From contig CAZOBJ010000090.1 in the NCBI GenBank assembly GCA_964577825.1, forward strand, positions 1-12,936: a DNA stretch of 12,936 bases, written 5' to 3'. Origin of the DNA: CAZOBJ01 sp964577825 (GTDB lineage Bacteria; Planctomycetota; SZUA-567; JAFGNG01). The first letter of the stretch is position 1. The number at the start of each line of letters is the position of its first letter. Below, piece by piece: positions 1 through 6,306 of the stretch. The notes below the pieces were generated by a model, which did no database searches, was not told the origin of the DNA, and saw only the letters and a program-made list of their open reading frames with translations. Both the position numbers and the translations under genes were made by a program.

Positions 1-187
1 ACCCCTGGATATGGGCCTTGCGCAGCTCTCGCACCAAGGCGCGCGGGTCGATGTGTTCCAGGATCCCGGGCATCTCGCCGCGGTCCACCAGCTCGCGATA
101 GCCGGAGAGCTGGTCGTAGTCGGGCACGTGGTGGCCGATCATGGTCCGGCGCGTGCACTCGCGCATCCAGTCGAGCTGCTTGTCCAT
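1..187 (-). CDS. Partial gene, N-terminus of a putative glycoside hydrolase-like protein (C-terminus outside window)
   Basis: Only the first 62 residues are visible, starting at an ATG at 185-187 on the minus strand. A strong ribosome binding site, GGAGG, lies about 8 bases upstream. The N-terminus reads MDKQLDWMRECTRRTMIGHH, then VPDYD, and later EHIDPRALVRELRKAHIQG. A short lead-in followed by 'D-P-x-x-[LF]-[VA]-x-x-[LM]-[KR]-x-A' resembles the start of TIM-barrel families such as hypothetical glycosyl hydrolase 6 and fucosidase-like proteins, in which this helix precedes the first catalytic strand. That assignment is from memory of the family pattern and is weak. There is no signal peptide. 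The gene lies 41 bases downstream of the GH20 gene on the same strand, so the two are probably one operon devoted to glycan breakdown. That the gene is real is likely; its function is uncertain. Confidence 0.6.
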   Translation of the reverse strand, partial: MDKQLDWMRECTRRTMIGHHVPDYDQLSGYRELVDRGEMPGILEHIDPRALVRELRKAHIQG

Positions 188-228
188 TGCGCTGCCTCCT
201 CAGAGCGTCGTGCCACCGGCGCCGACGG

Positions 229-2925
229 TCAGCCCCCGTCCGCCTCGCGGATCGTCACGCCCGCGAGGTACAGAGTCACGTCCGTGGCACGGCGGGTCGC
301 CTCCACGTCCAGGCTGGCGATCTTGACCTGCGGACGGGGATTGATCCACTCGTACGCGTACAGGGTGACCGGCCGGCCCTGTTCGTCTGCGCTCTGCCAC
401 ACCGGCAGGGCCCAGTAGCACACCCCGGTCTGCGCGAGCCCGCCCGCGTAGCGCAGGGTCTGCACGTGCTCGCCGTAGCGCACGGGCACGGTCGCGCGCT
501 TGCCGTCCGCGTACCGGACCGCGTACCGGCCCACCTCCTCGCCCAGGGCGCCGCGGTAGCACTTGCTGGGCATGCGATAGATGTCGTTGTCCGAGGTCGC
601 GTGCAGGAACACGAGCGACGCGGCCTTGGCGCCCACGGAGAGCCCCTCGACTCGGTCGGGGGCGACGGGCTCGGCCTGGCGGGGGCTGTCCACAGCCACC
701 ACGCGCAGACCGTCCCCGCTCTTGCGCATTCGGAACAGTACCCCGGCGACCGTGAATCGGTCCGCGTCCACGCGCGCGGGCAAAACCTGGTTCGCCTTGC
801 GCCCGAGGGACAGGGCGGTGGAGCCGCGCCGGGGGTCGAGCCACGGGGAGGTGCGCGGATGCAGGCATCGGCGCGCGTCCAGGAGTCCGCGCAGCAGCTT
901 GTTGTCCGCGCACACGCGGTCGTCGAAGAACCGGCCCGTCCACAGCGCGTGCGCGCAGAGGAGCATATTGCGCACAAGCCCCTGCGCGTAGTCGCGCTCG
1001 CAAGTGCGCACCCAGGTGGACACCTCGCCGCCCAGGATCTCGGGCGCGCGGGTGCGAGCCTCGTAATCGGGGAACCCGGGGTTGAAGTTGCCCAGGATCT
1101 GCTCGAACCCGTGCTCGCGGTAGTAGACCTCGGCGTCCGGCAATTGGTTGGACCAGTTCACGGCCAGGATGTCCTTGGGCACCTCGCTCACCGCGCTGCA
1201 CACCTCGCGCCCGTCGGTGAAGTACCCGGACAACACGACCGCGCCCCGCCAGCCCAGGCCGCCGTGGTGGGGGTGGAGCCGGTCGGCCCACATGGCCGTG
1301 CGCACGCCCTTGCGCGCCAGGTGGTCGTGGATGCGCTGCACGTCCTGGGCGAAGAGCTTGGCCGCGGACTTGCCCCGGCACTCCGGGCAAATGCACATGG
1401 TGTACCATTCGTCGTGCCCGATGTGCAGGACGCGCGGCTCGAACACGTCCAGGACCTCGTCGATCACGTCGAAAAGGTACGGGTACACCTGGGGGTTCGA
1501 CGGGCAGTAGGTGTCCGGGAACTGTGCGTGGCGGTCCTCGGCGAGTTCCTTGTGCGGCAGCATGAGGTAATAGCAGTGCGACAGGCTCTGCACCTCGGGG
1601 ATGACCTCCATGTGGTGCGCGCGGCAGTGGGCCACGAGGTCGCGCACCTCGTCCTGGGTGATGGTCCCGCCGTTGCACAGGTCCCAGTGCGTGCAGTTCT
1701 GGTGCCGGGCCAGGGTCTGCGAGTCGTTGGCCGGACGCATGCCCGTGTCGCGGCCGCTCTCGCGCACGGTGCGCGCGAACTCCATCCACGCCTTGTTGAT
1801 CTCCGGGTGGCGCTTGTACTCCATACCCCCGGCGACCTGCATGAAGATCGTATTGAACTTGAGGCGGCTGAGGAAGTCGCTCACGAACCGCTTGAAGAAC
1901 GGGATCTCGCGCCGCTCCGGGATGAACAGGTGCACGCCCCGGATGGGCTTGTCCGGCCAGTCGGTGAGGGTCAGGCACGGCAGGGACTCCGCGCCCGCGG
2001 CCAGCTGCAGGAGCGTCTGAGCCGCGTAGTACAGGCCGCGGTCGGTGGTCGCCTGGAGCAGGGCGCCCTGCGGCGTGACGGAGAGCCGGTACCCCTCCGG
2101 GCCCAGGTCCGCCTCGCGCAGGGGCTCGTCCGCACGGTCCAGGAGCGCATCCATCGCGTCGCGAGGCCCGAGCGCAAGGGCTTGAACCCCCGGCGTCGCC
2201 CGCAGGGCGGACAGGCGCGCTCGCGCGGGCAGGCGTGCGCGCAGGTAGGCGGCGGTCGCCTTGGCCGACGCGCCGCTCGTGTAGCGAAGCGCGTCCAGGT
2301 CCGCGAGCCGCAGCCGGCCGCGGGACGTCCGCGCCTGCCGGGGGCTGGGCGTGATGGGCAGGGCCTCGGCCGCGTCCAGGGCCTCGAGCCGCGCGCCGTG
2401 GATTTCTACGTAGCGCAGGCTCAGCACCCGCGCGCCGCGTACGCGCACGCGCACCCATCGTGCGTCGCGGCCGATCTCGCGAACGTGGGTGCCCTCGGTG
2501 CCGCCCAGGGGGCCCAGGTCGCGCGCGCGCAGGCGCCGGGCCGTGTGGAAGGGCGCATCGGCATCCGGCTTGGTGGCGACCTCGAGCTCGGTGAGCTTGT
2601 GCTCCTCGGGCGTGCGCACGTAGAGCTCGTCGATCCAGCACGGCCCCTTGAAGTCGAACACGACGTCCACGCCCAGGTCCGTGGCCGGAAAGGCGTTGGC
2701 CGGCCCGTCGGGGATCCAGGTGGCGTCCGCCCCGACCACGCCCTTGTAGGGCCGGGGGTAGTTGGTCAACGCGCCGCGGGAGAAACGGATCTCGCCCCGC
2801 GCGCCGCCGATGTCGCCGTTGAGCCAGTTCGGAAAGCAGGGCACGCTCGTGCCCCGCTGGAGGTAGGTGTAGGTGCCTTGCTGTTCGGCGCTGGTCAGGC
2901 ACCGCCGGGGGCCGCGTTTGCGCAT
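229..2925 (-). CDS. GH20-family glycoside hydrolase (beta-N-acetylhexosaminidase-like)
   Basis: 898 residues from the ATG at 2923-2925, chosen because GAGGAG lies about 8-9 bases upstream; an in-frame TTG ten codons earlier has no such site. Domains in order: a beta-rich, discoidin/F5-8-like N-terminal module (about 30-185); a GH20b-type alpha/beta domain (about 200-326, containing EGYRLSV and the helix RGLYYAAQTLLQL); a GH20 TIM barrel opening with PIRGVHLFIPERR (H332) and reaching to about 640; and a beta-rich C-terminal part. The catalytic Asp-Glu pair is D505-E506 in HIGHDEW, where the family usually has H-x-G-G-D-E. It is followed directly by MCICPECRG, a CxCxxC cluster (C511, C513, C516). 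GH20 enzymes remove terminal beta-linked GlcNAc or GalNAc by substrate-assisted catalysis. The exact substrate here cannot be told. I see no signal peptide, so it probably acts in the cytoplasm on imported oligosaccharides. Family assignment is secure; activity is inferred. Confidence 0.85.
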   Translation of the reverse strand: MRKRGPRRCLTSAEQQGTYTYLQRGTSVPCFPNWLNGDIGGARGEIRFSRGALTNYPRPYKGVVGADATWIPDGPANAFPATDLGVDVVFDFKGPCWIDELYVRTPEEHKLTELEVATKPDADAPFHTARRLRARDLGPLGGTEGTHVREIGRDARWVRVRVRGARVLSLRYVEIHGARLEALDAAEALPITPSPRQARTSRGRLRLADLDALRYTSGASAKATAAYLRARLPARARLSALRATPGVQALALGPRDAMDALLDRADEPLREADLGPEGYRLSVTPQGALLQATTDRGLYYAAQTLLQLAAGAESLPCLTLTDWPDKPIRGVHLFIPERREIPFFKRFVSDFLSRLKFNTIFMQVAGGMEYKRHPEINKAWMEFARTVRESGRDTGMRPANDSQTLARHQNCTHWDLCNGGTITQDEVRDLVAHCRAHHMEVIPEVQSLSHCYYLMLPHKELAEDRHAQFPDTYCPSNPQVYPYLFDVIDEVLDVFEPRVLHIGHDEWYTMCICPECRGKSAAKLFAQDVQRIHDHLARKGVRTAMWADRLHPHHGGLGWRGAVVLSGYFTDGREVCSAVSEVPKDILAVNWSNQLPDAEVYYREHGFEQILGNFNPGFPDYEARTRAPEILGGEVSTWVRTCERDYAQGLVRNMLLCAHALWTGRFFDDRVCADNKLLRGLLDARRCLHPRTSPWLDPRRGSTALSLGRKANQVLPARVDADRFTVAGVLFRMRKSGDGLRVVAVDSPRQAEPVAPDRVEGLSVGAKAASLVFLHATSDNDIYRMPSKCYRGALGEEVGRYAVRYADGKRATVPVRYGEHVQTLRYAGGLAQTGVCYWALPVWQSADEQGRPVTLYAYEWINPRPQVKIASLDVEATRRATDVTLYLAGVTIREADGG

Positions 2926-2972
2926 GAGAGTGCTCTCCTCGGAAGCACGAGACAACCAGGTCCGCGCCGAGC

Positions 2973-3001
2973 GTGGTATCAGGCCCTCGCGCGCCTGTCA
3001 A
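2973..3001 (-). promoter_or_regulatory. Predicted sigma-70 promoter for the GH20 operon
   Basis: On the minus strand there is a perfect -35 TTGACA (2996-3001), a 17-base spacer, and TACCAC (2973-2978) preceded by TGA, which gives an extended -10 (TGn). The -10 hexamer itself is weak (3 of 6). It lies about 48 bases upstream of the GH20 start codon. Read by eye only. Confidence 0.5.
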
Positions 3002-3030
3002 CCGGCAAACGAGTGCCGAGGCAGTTGACA
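2996..3030. repeat. Inverted repeat joining two divergent -35 boxes
   Basis: TGTCAAC (2996-3002) and GTTGACA (3024-3030) form a perfect 7-base inverted repeat with a 21-base centre. A second, inner pair, CGGCA (3003-3007) and TGCCG (3014-3018), is centred about 2.5 bases to the left of the first. The outer arms are the -35 hexamers of the two divergent promoters, so the symmetry may come simply from two good -35 boxes facing apart. It could also be an operator, since a regulator bound here would cover both promoters. Confidence 0.5.
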
Positions 3031-3054
3031 GCACCCGGCCGCGGGCCCTATAAG
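3025..3054 (+). promoter_or_regulatory. Strong predicted sigma-70 promoter for the MscS-type channel gene
   Basis: Perfect -35 TTGACA (3025-3030), an 18-base spacer, and -10 TATAAG (3049-3054; 5 of 6). It stands out as an AT-containing island in a stretch that is otherwise almost all G and C. Transcription would start near 3061, leaving a leader of about 65 bases before the ATG at 3127. Confidence 0.7.
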
Positions 3055-3126
3055 GGGGGCGCGCGCAGCCCGGGCGCGCTTTTGCGTGAGGGGTCCAACC
3101 GGCTGCGCACAGGGAGACCGCGCATC

Positions 3127-4233
3127 ATGCTCGACGCTGTGCTCGCCTGGCTTCGGCAGCCGCAGGTGCTCGTGGCCGCGCTGGCGGTCTTGGCCGGACT
3201 GTTGTTCGCGGCCGGGTACATGGTCCTGCGCAGGCGCCCGTCGGGGCGGGCCTGGGCGATCGTGCTGGCCGTGGGCGCGGTGCTCGTGCTGGCCCTGGGC
3301 CAGGCGTTCCGCCCGCAGGGCGGGGGCGTGAGCGTGCCCCAACGCATGCTGTGGACCTTGATCGCGGCCATGGGCGTGTCCCTGGCCGCCCTGGCCGCCC
3401 AGCGGACGATCCTGGGCCGCGTGACCACGCTCGAGACCCGGCACAAGGTTCGCCGCGCCGTGTTCTGGGCGGGCGCGTGCGTGTTCCTGGGGCTCGCGGC
3501 CATCATCTGGGCGCCGCAGGTCGGCAACCTCGGCGTGTTCCTGGGCGTGCTGGGCGCGGGGCTTGCGCTCAGCCTCCAGGAGACCCTGCTGTGTATCGCC
3601 GGGTGGGTGCTCATCTTGATCAAGCGGCCGTTTGACATCGGCGACCGCATCGAGACCGACGGGCGCATCGGCGACGTGATCGACGTCGGGGTGTTCCAGA
3701 CCTCGCTCCTGGAGGTGGGCAACTGGGTCGACGCCGATCAGAGCACGGGCCGCCTGGCGGTCATGCCCAACAGCATGGTCTTCCGCCAGGTGGTGTACAA
3801 CTACACCAAGGGATTTCCCTTCGTGTGGAACGAGTTCGACACCGTGGTCACGTTCGAGAGCGACTGGACCGCGGCCAAGGGGATCATGCTCGCACAGGCC
3901 GAGGAGGAGGCCGAGCGCATCGAGGCAGAAGTGAGCAGCCAGATCCAGGCCATGCAGTCCCGGTACGCCATCCACTACGACCAGCTGCGCCCGATCGTGT
4001 ACACGTCGATCGCGGACCACGGGGTGCGGCTGACGCTGCGGTATCTGTCGCCCGCGCGCCAACGCCGCGACACCATGCACCGGATCAGCGAGGCGGTGCT
4101 GCACGCGTTCCTGGATCACCCGCGCATCGACTTCGCGTATCCCACCACGCGCTTCTACCGCAATCCGCAGGAGGGCAAGGCCGCCCTGGGCGGTGCGCGC
4201 CGCTCACAGAACGGTCCCGGCGCAGGGGGCTGA
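3127..4233 (+). CDS. MscS-family mechanosensitive ion channel
   Basis: 368 residues from the ATG at 3127, with GGGAGA about 9 bases upstream. Hydrophobic segments lie at about 13-34, 41-58, 73-91 and 109-128, followed by the glycine/alanine-rich pore helix (about 134-163: GVFLGVLGAGLALSLQE) that leads into KRPFDIGDRIE. The soluble MscS beta domain follows (about 165-230) with the conserved PNS triplet at 214-216, then the C-terminal alpha/beta cage portion to about 355. A glutamate-rich helix (about 248-265) sits within the cage domain. Such channels open under membrane tension and release solutes during osmotic downshock. With about five helices it is larger than E. coli MscS (three) and resembles MscS-like proteins with extra N-terminal helices. 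It is probably monocistronic: it has its own promoter, and the next gene, 10 bases beyond the stop, is convergent. Confidence 0.9.
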   Translation: MLDAVLAWLRQPQVLVAALAVLAGLLFAAGYMVLRRRPSGRAWAIVLAVGAVLVLALGQAFRPQGGGVSVPQRMLWTLIAAMGVSLAALAAQRTILGRVTTLETRHKVRRAVFWAGACVFLGLAAIIWAPQVGNLGVFLGVLGAGLALSLQETLLCIAGWVLILIKRPFDIGDRIETDGRIGDVIDVGVFQTSLLEVGNWVDADQSTGRLAVMPNSMVFRQVVYNYTKGFPFVWNEFDTVVTFESDWTAAKGIMLAQAEEEAERIEAEVSSQIQAMQSRYAIHYDQLRPIVYTSIADHGVRLTLRYLSPARQRRDTMHRISEAVLHAFLDHPRIDFAYPTTRFYRNPQEGKAALGGARRSQNGPGAGG

Positions 4234-4243
4234 CCGCAGAGGC

Positions 4244-5449
4244 TCAGATCGCGCCCTTCAGCCCCTCGGGGCTCGTCTTTTTGCCTCGGCGGATGAGCTC
4301 GCGCGCGGTGTCGACCTTGTCCCACACCCCGCACATCATGGCCCCGCGCACGCGTCCGTCGTCCAGATAGTAGACCACGCCCTTGCGATTCTCGTCCTTC
4401 CAGTCGGCCGTGGTCGTCAGCCGCACGTCCACGTCGCCGACGGCCTCGTACCCGACCTCGAACAGGTCCGAGAAGAAGTAGGGCATGTAGGTGTACGCGC
4501 TGCCGTCGCCGGCCATGTTCGCGCCCGCGTGGCGGCCCATGGCTCGTGCGTTGTCCCAGTGCTCCATGCGCATGGGCTTGCCCAGGGCCGTGTAGGGGAA
4601 CCGGGCCACGTCGCCGGCCGCGTACACGTCCGGGTGCGAGGCGCACAGGTTCGCGTCGACCACGATGCCGTTGTCCACGGACAGCCCCGCGCCCTCGGCG
4701 AGCGAAGTGGCCGGCTCAATGCCGATGCCCGCGACCGCGGCGCGCGCGGTGACCTCGCGGCCGGCCTTGGTGTGCATCACAATCCCGCCGTCGCGTTGGG
4801 CGAAGCGCTCCGGCGCGTCCTCGGCGAGCACGGTGGCGCCCCGGTCGCGGTACACCTCGAGCATGGCCCGCCCCAGGGACTCCGGAAACACCCGCGCGCA
4901 CAGCCAGGCCTCGGGAAAGATCAGGGTCACCTGCGCGCCCTGGGTGACGAGGGCCGCGGCCATCTCGGACCCGATGAACCCGCCCCCGACCACGATGACC
5001 GGTTCGCCGGACCAGTCGACCTCGCGCAAGCGACGAAAGTCTCCCAGCGTGCGCATGTAGGTGATCTCGTCCAGGTCGCCGCCGGGCACGGGCAGGGTCC
5101 GGGGCGCGCCGCCGGTGGCCAGGAGCAGCTTCTCGTACGTGCACGCCTCGCCGCCCAGGTGCACGGTGTGCTTGCCCGGGTCCAGGCCGGTGACTTCGCT
5201 GCCTGTGCGCAGGTCTACGCCGTCCGCGGCGTACCGGTCCTGGGCGCGCACGAAGATGTCGTCCACGGACGCGTTCTCCTTGAGCCACAGGTCCTTGGAC
5301 AGGGGCGGGCGGTGGTACGGCGGGTCGGGCTCGGCGCCGGCGACCAGGATGGCGCCGTCCTTGTCCCGAGTGCGGATGCCCTCGACCGCGCTCGCGCCGG
5401 CGAGCCCCGCGCCCGCGATCACGTACTTGTAGGTCTGCCCAGCGGCCAT
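4244..5449 (-). CDS. FAD-dependent NAD(P)H oxidoreductase, AIF / ferredoxin-reductase-like
   Basis: 401 residues from the ATG at 5447-5449, with AGGAGA about 6 bases upstream. The frame stays open further upstream, but only this start has a ribosome binding site and begins at the first FAD strand. An FAD-binding GxGxxG lies at 13-18 (GAGLAG). The PYHRPPLSK signature (44-52) is typical of ferredoxin/rubredoxin reductases and AIF relatives. The NAD(P)-binding GGGFIG is at 155-160, and AAGD at 277-280 contacts FAD. The C-terminal stretch FFSDLFEVGYEAVGDVD (325-341) closely resembles the same region of mitochondrial AIF and plant monodehydroascorbate reductase. Such enzymes pass electrons from NAD(P)H to a small redox partner or a quinone. 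It is the second gene of an operon, 26 bases after the hemerythrin-like gene, so reduction of that di-iron protein or of a shared electron carrier is a reasonable inference. The true partner is unknown. Confidence 0.85.
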   Translation of the reverse strand: MAAGQTYKYVIAGAGLAGASAVEGIRTRDKDGAILVAGAEPDPPYHRPPLSKDLWLKENASVDDIFVRAQDRYAADGVDLRTGSEVTGLDPGKHTVHLGGEACTYEKLLLATGGAPRTLPVPGGDLDEITYMRTLGDFRRLREVDWSGEPVIVVGGGFIGSEMAAALVTQGAQVTLIFPEAWLCARVFPESLGRAMLEVYRDRGATVLAEDAPERFAQRDGGIVMHTKAGREVTARAAVAGIGIEPATSLAEGAGLSVDNGIVVDANLCASHPDVYAAGDVARFPYTALGKPMRMEHWDNARAMGRHAGANMAGDGSAYTYMPYFFSDLFEVGYEAVGDVDVRLTTTADWKDENRKGVVYYLDDGRVRGAMMCGVWDKVDTARELIRRGKKTSPEGLKGAI

Positions 5450-5475
5450 AGCGTTCTCCTTGTTCGGCGACTCCC

Positions 5476-6081
5476 TCAAGAAGTCCCGTTTCTGAGACGT
5501 TTCTCCAGCGCGACGGCGCGCGGAAACAGCACCTCGTCCTCCAGGAAGGCGTGCTCGCGCAGGTCTCCGACCAGGCGCTTGAGATCCTCGCGCAGAGGGT
5601 GGTCGTCTCCGGCCGGGGTCGTCTCCGGCAGCCGGTCGAGCACGTTCTCCGCGTGCAGGGCGATAAGCATGTCCATGATCTGGTTGTGGTCGTCCTGGAT
5701 CCGGCCCAAAGAGCGCAGCCCGCCGCCTGCGGGCGCGGCGGCCTTCTCGCCGCGTTCGGCCCGGCTCTCGTCGGCGCGCAGGTGCGCGCGAATGCGGGGG
5801 AACAAGGCTTCCTCCTCCGCGCGCAGGTGATCGGGCAGGTCCGTGCGCAGAAGCTCCTCCAGGTCGCGTAAAGGACGGTCCAGCTCGCGCGCGGGACCGG
5901 TCAGTTCCTTGCGCGCGGACCCGATCTTGTCCACAAGCCCGGGCAGGTCCCGGTGCAGGGGCGTATGGTACCGGTCCAGGATGTGGTCGATCATCGCGCC
6001 GAGGGGACGGTCTTCCCACGCGCGGCGAAGCTCTGCAAGTTTTTCTTTCTCATGGAGTTGCGCTCCGTTTCCGTCTGGCAT
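5476..6081 (-). CDS. RIC/YtfE-like hemerythrin-family di-iron protein (putative Fe-S cluster repair)
   Basis: 201 residues from the ATG at 6079-6081, with AGGAGA 6 bases upstream. It consists of two HHE-type helical pairs. By alignment from memory with E. coli YtfE, the di-iron ligands map to H43 (HTPLHRDLP), H85 and E89 (DHLRAEEEALFP), H132 (DDHNQ), and H177 and E181 (EHAFLEDEVLFPRA). The last block is nearly identical in pattern to the RIC family. The ligand equivalent to YtfE H105 seems to be replaced: the stretch KIGSARKELTGP (52-63) has no histidine. The N-terminal ScdA_N domain of many RIC proteins is absent, and the protein begins with a short charged leader. RIC proteins repair iron-sulfur clusters damaged by nitric oxide or peroxide and act in the cytoplasm. 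It is the first gene of an operon with the FAD reductase. A generic oxygen- or NO-binding hemerythrin is the main alternative. Confidence 0.8.
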   Translation of the reverse strand: MPDGNGAQLHEKEKLAELRRAWEDRPLGAMIDHILDRYHTPLHRDLPGLVDKIGSARKELTGPARELDRPLRDLEELLRTDLPDHLRAEEEALFPRIRAHLRADESRAERGEKAAAPAGGGLRSLGRIQDDHNQIMDMLIALHAENVLDRLPETTPAGDDHPLREDLKRLVGDLREHAFLEDEVLFPRAVALEKRLRNGTS

Positions 6082-6193
6082 AGGGCTCTCCTTTCGCTGC
6101 CTTTGGCCCGGTTGGACGGGCTCTCGTCGGGTCGCCGGGTTTCGCTGCAAACCGCTTGCCAGATCGCGCGCCGTTCGCGCCGGGAGGATGGTA

Positions 6194-6222
6194 TTGACGC
6201 GGTCGCGCCCATGTGCTTAGCT
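6194..6222 (+). promoter_or_regulatory. Predicted sigma-70 promoter for the sensor kinase
   Basis: TTGACG (6194-6199; 5 of 6), a 17-base spacer, and TTAGCT (6217-6222; 4 of 6). The leader to the ATG at 6307 would be about 78 bases. I could not find a convincing promoter for the divergent hemerythrin-like operon in the same 225-base region (6082-6306), which otherwise holds no gene. Confidence 0.45.
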
Positions 6223-6265
6223 TACGCCAACCGCCCGTGGGCAAAGGGATTCGAACCAAGTGCGC

Positions 6266-6282
6266 GCCCGCAGGTCGCGGGC
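6266..6282 (+). other. Small GC hairpin in the kinase leader
   Basis: GCCCGC (6266-6271) and GCGGGC (6277-6282) pair perfectly around a 5-base loop, about 24 bases before the kinase start codon and just upstream of its GGAAGAG ribosome binding site. No T-run follows, so it is not an intrinsic terminator. In DNA of this composition it may be chance; otherwise it could modulate translation. Confidence 0.3.
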
Positions 6283-6306
6283 ACGAGACCCGGAAGAGAA
6301 CCGACG

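Noticed and set aside
187..3126. A very long plus-strand open frame antisense to the GH20 gene and continuous with the channel gene
   Set aside because: The translation is arginine/histidine/valine-rich low-complexity text with no family pattern. In DNA of this GC content, the frame opposite a real gene often lacks stops. Only the part from the ATG at 3127 looks like a protein.
5450..6019. Extension of the FAD reductase frame upstream to about 6019
   Set aside because: That extension overlaps the hemerythrin-like gene in another frame and has arginine/proline-rich shadow sequence. The ATG at 5449 has a ribosome binding site and begins at the FAD fold.
6244..6262. GGTTCGAATCCC on the minus strand, like a tRNA T-loop, near a GC hairpin that could be a variable arm
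   Set aside because: The bases flanking the loop pair at only two of five T-stem positions, and no acceptor or anticodon arm can be drawn, so it is neither a tRNA nor a convincing tRNA remnant.
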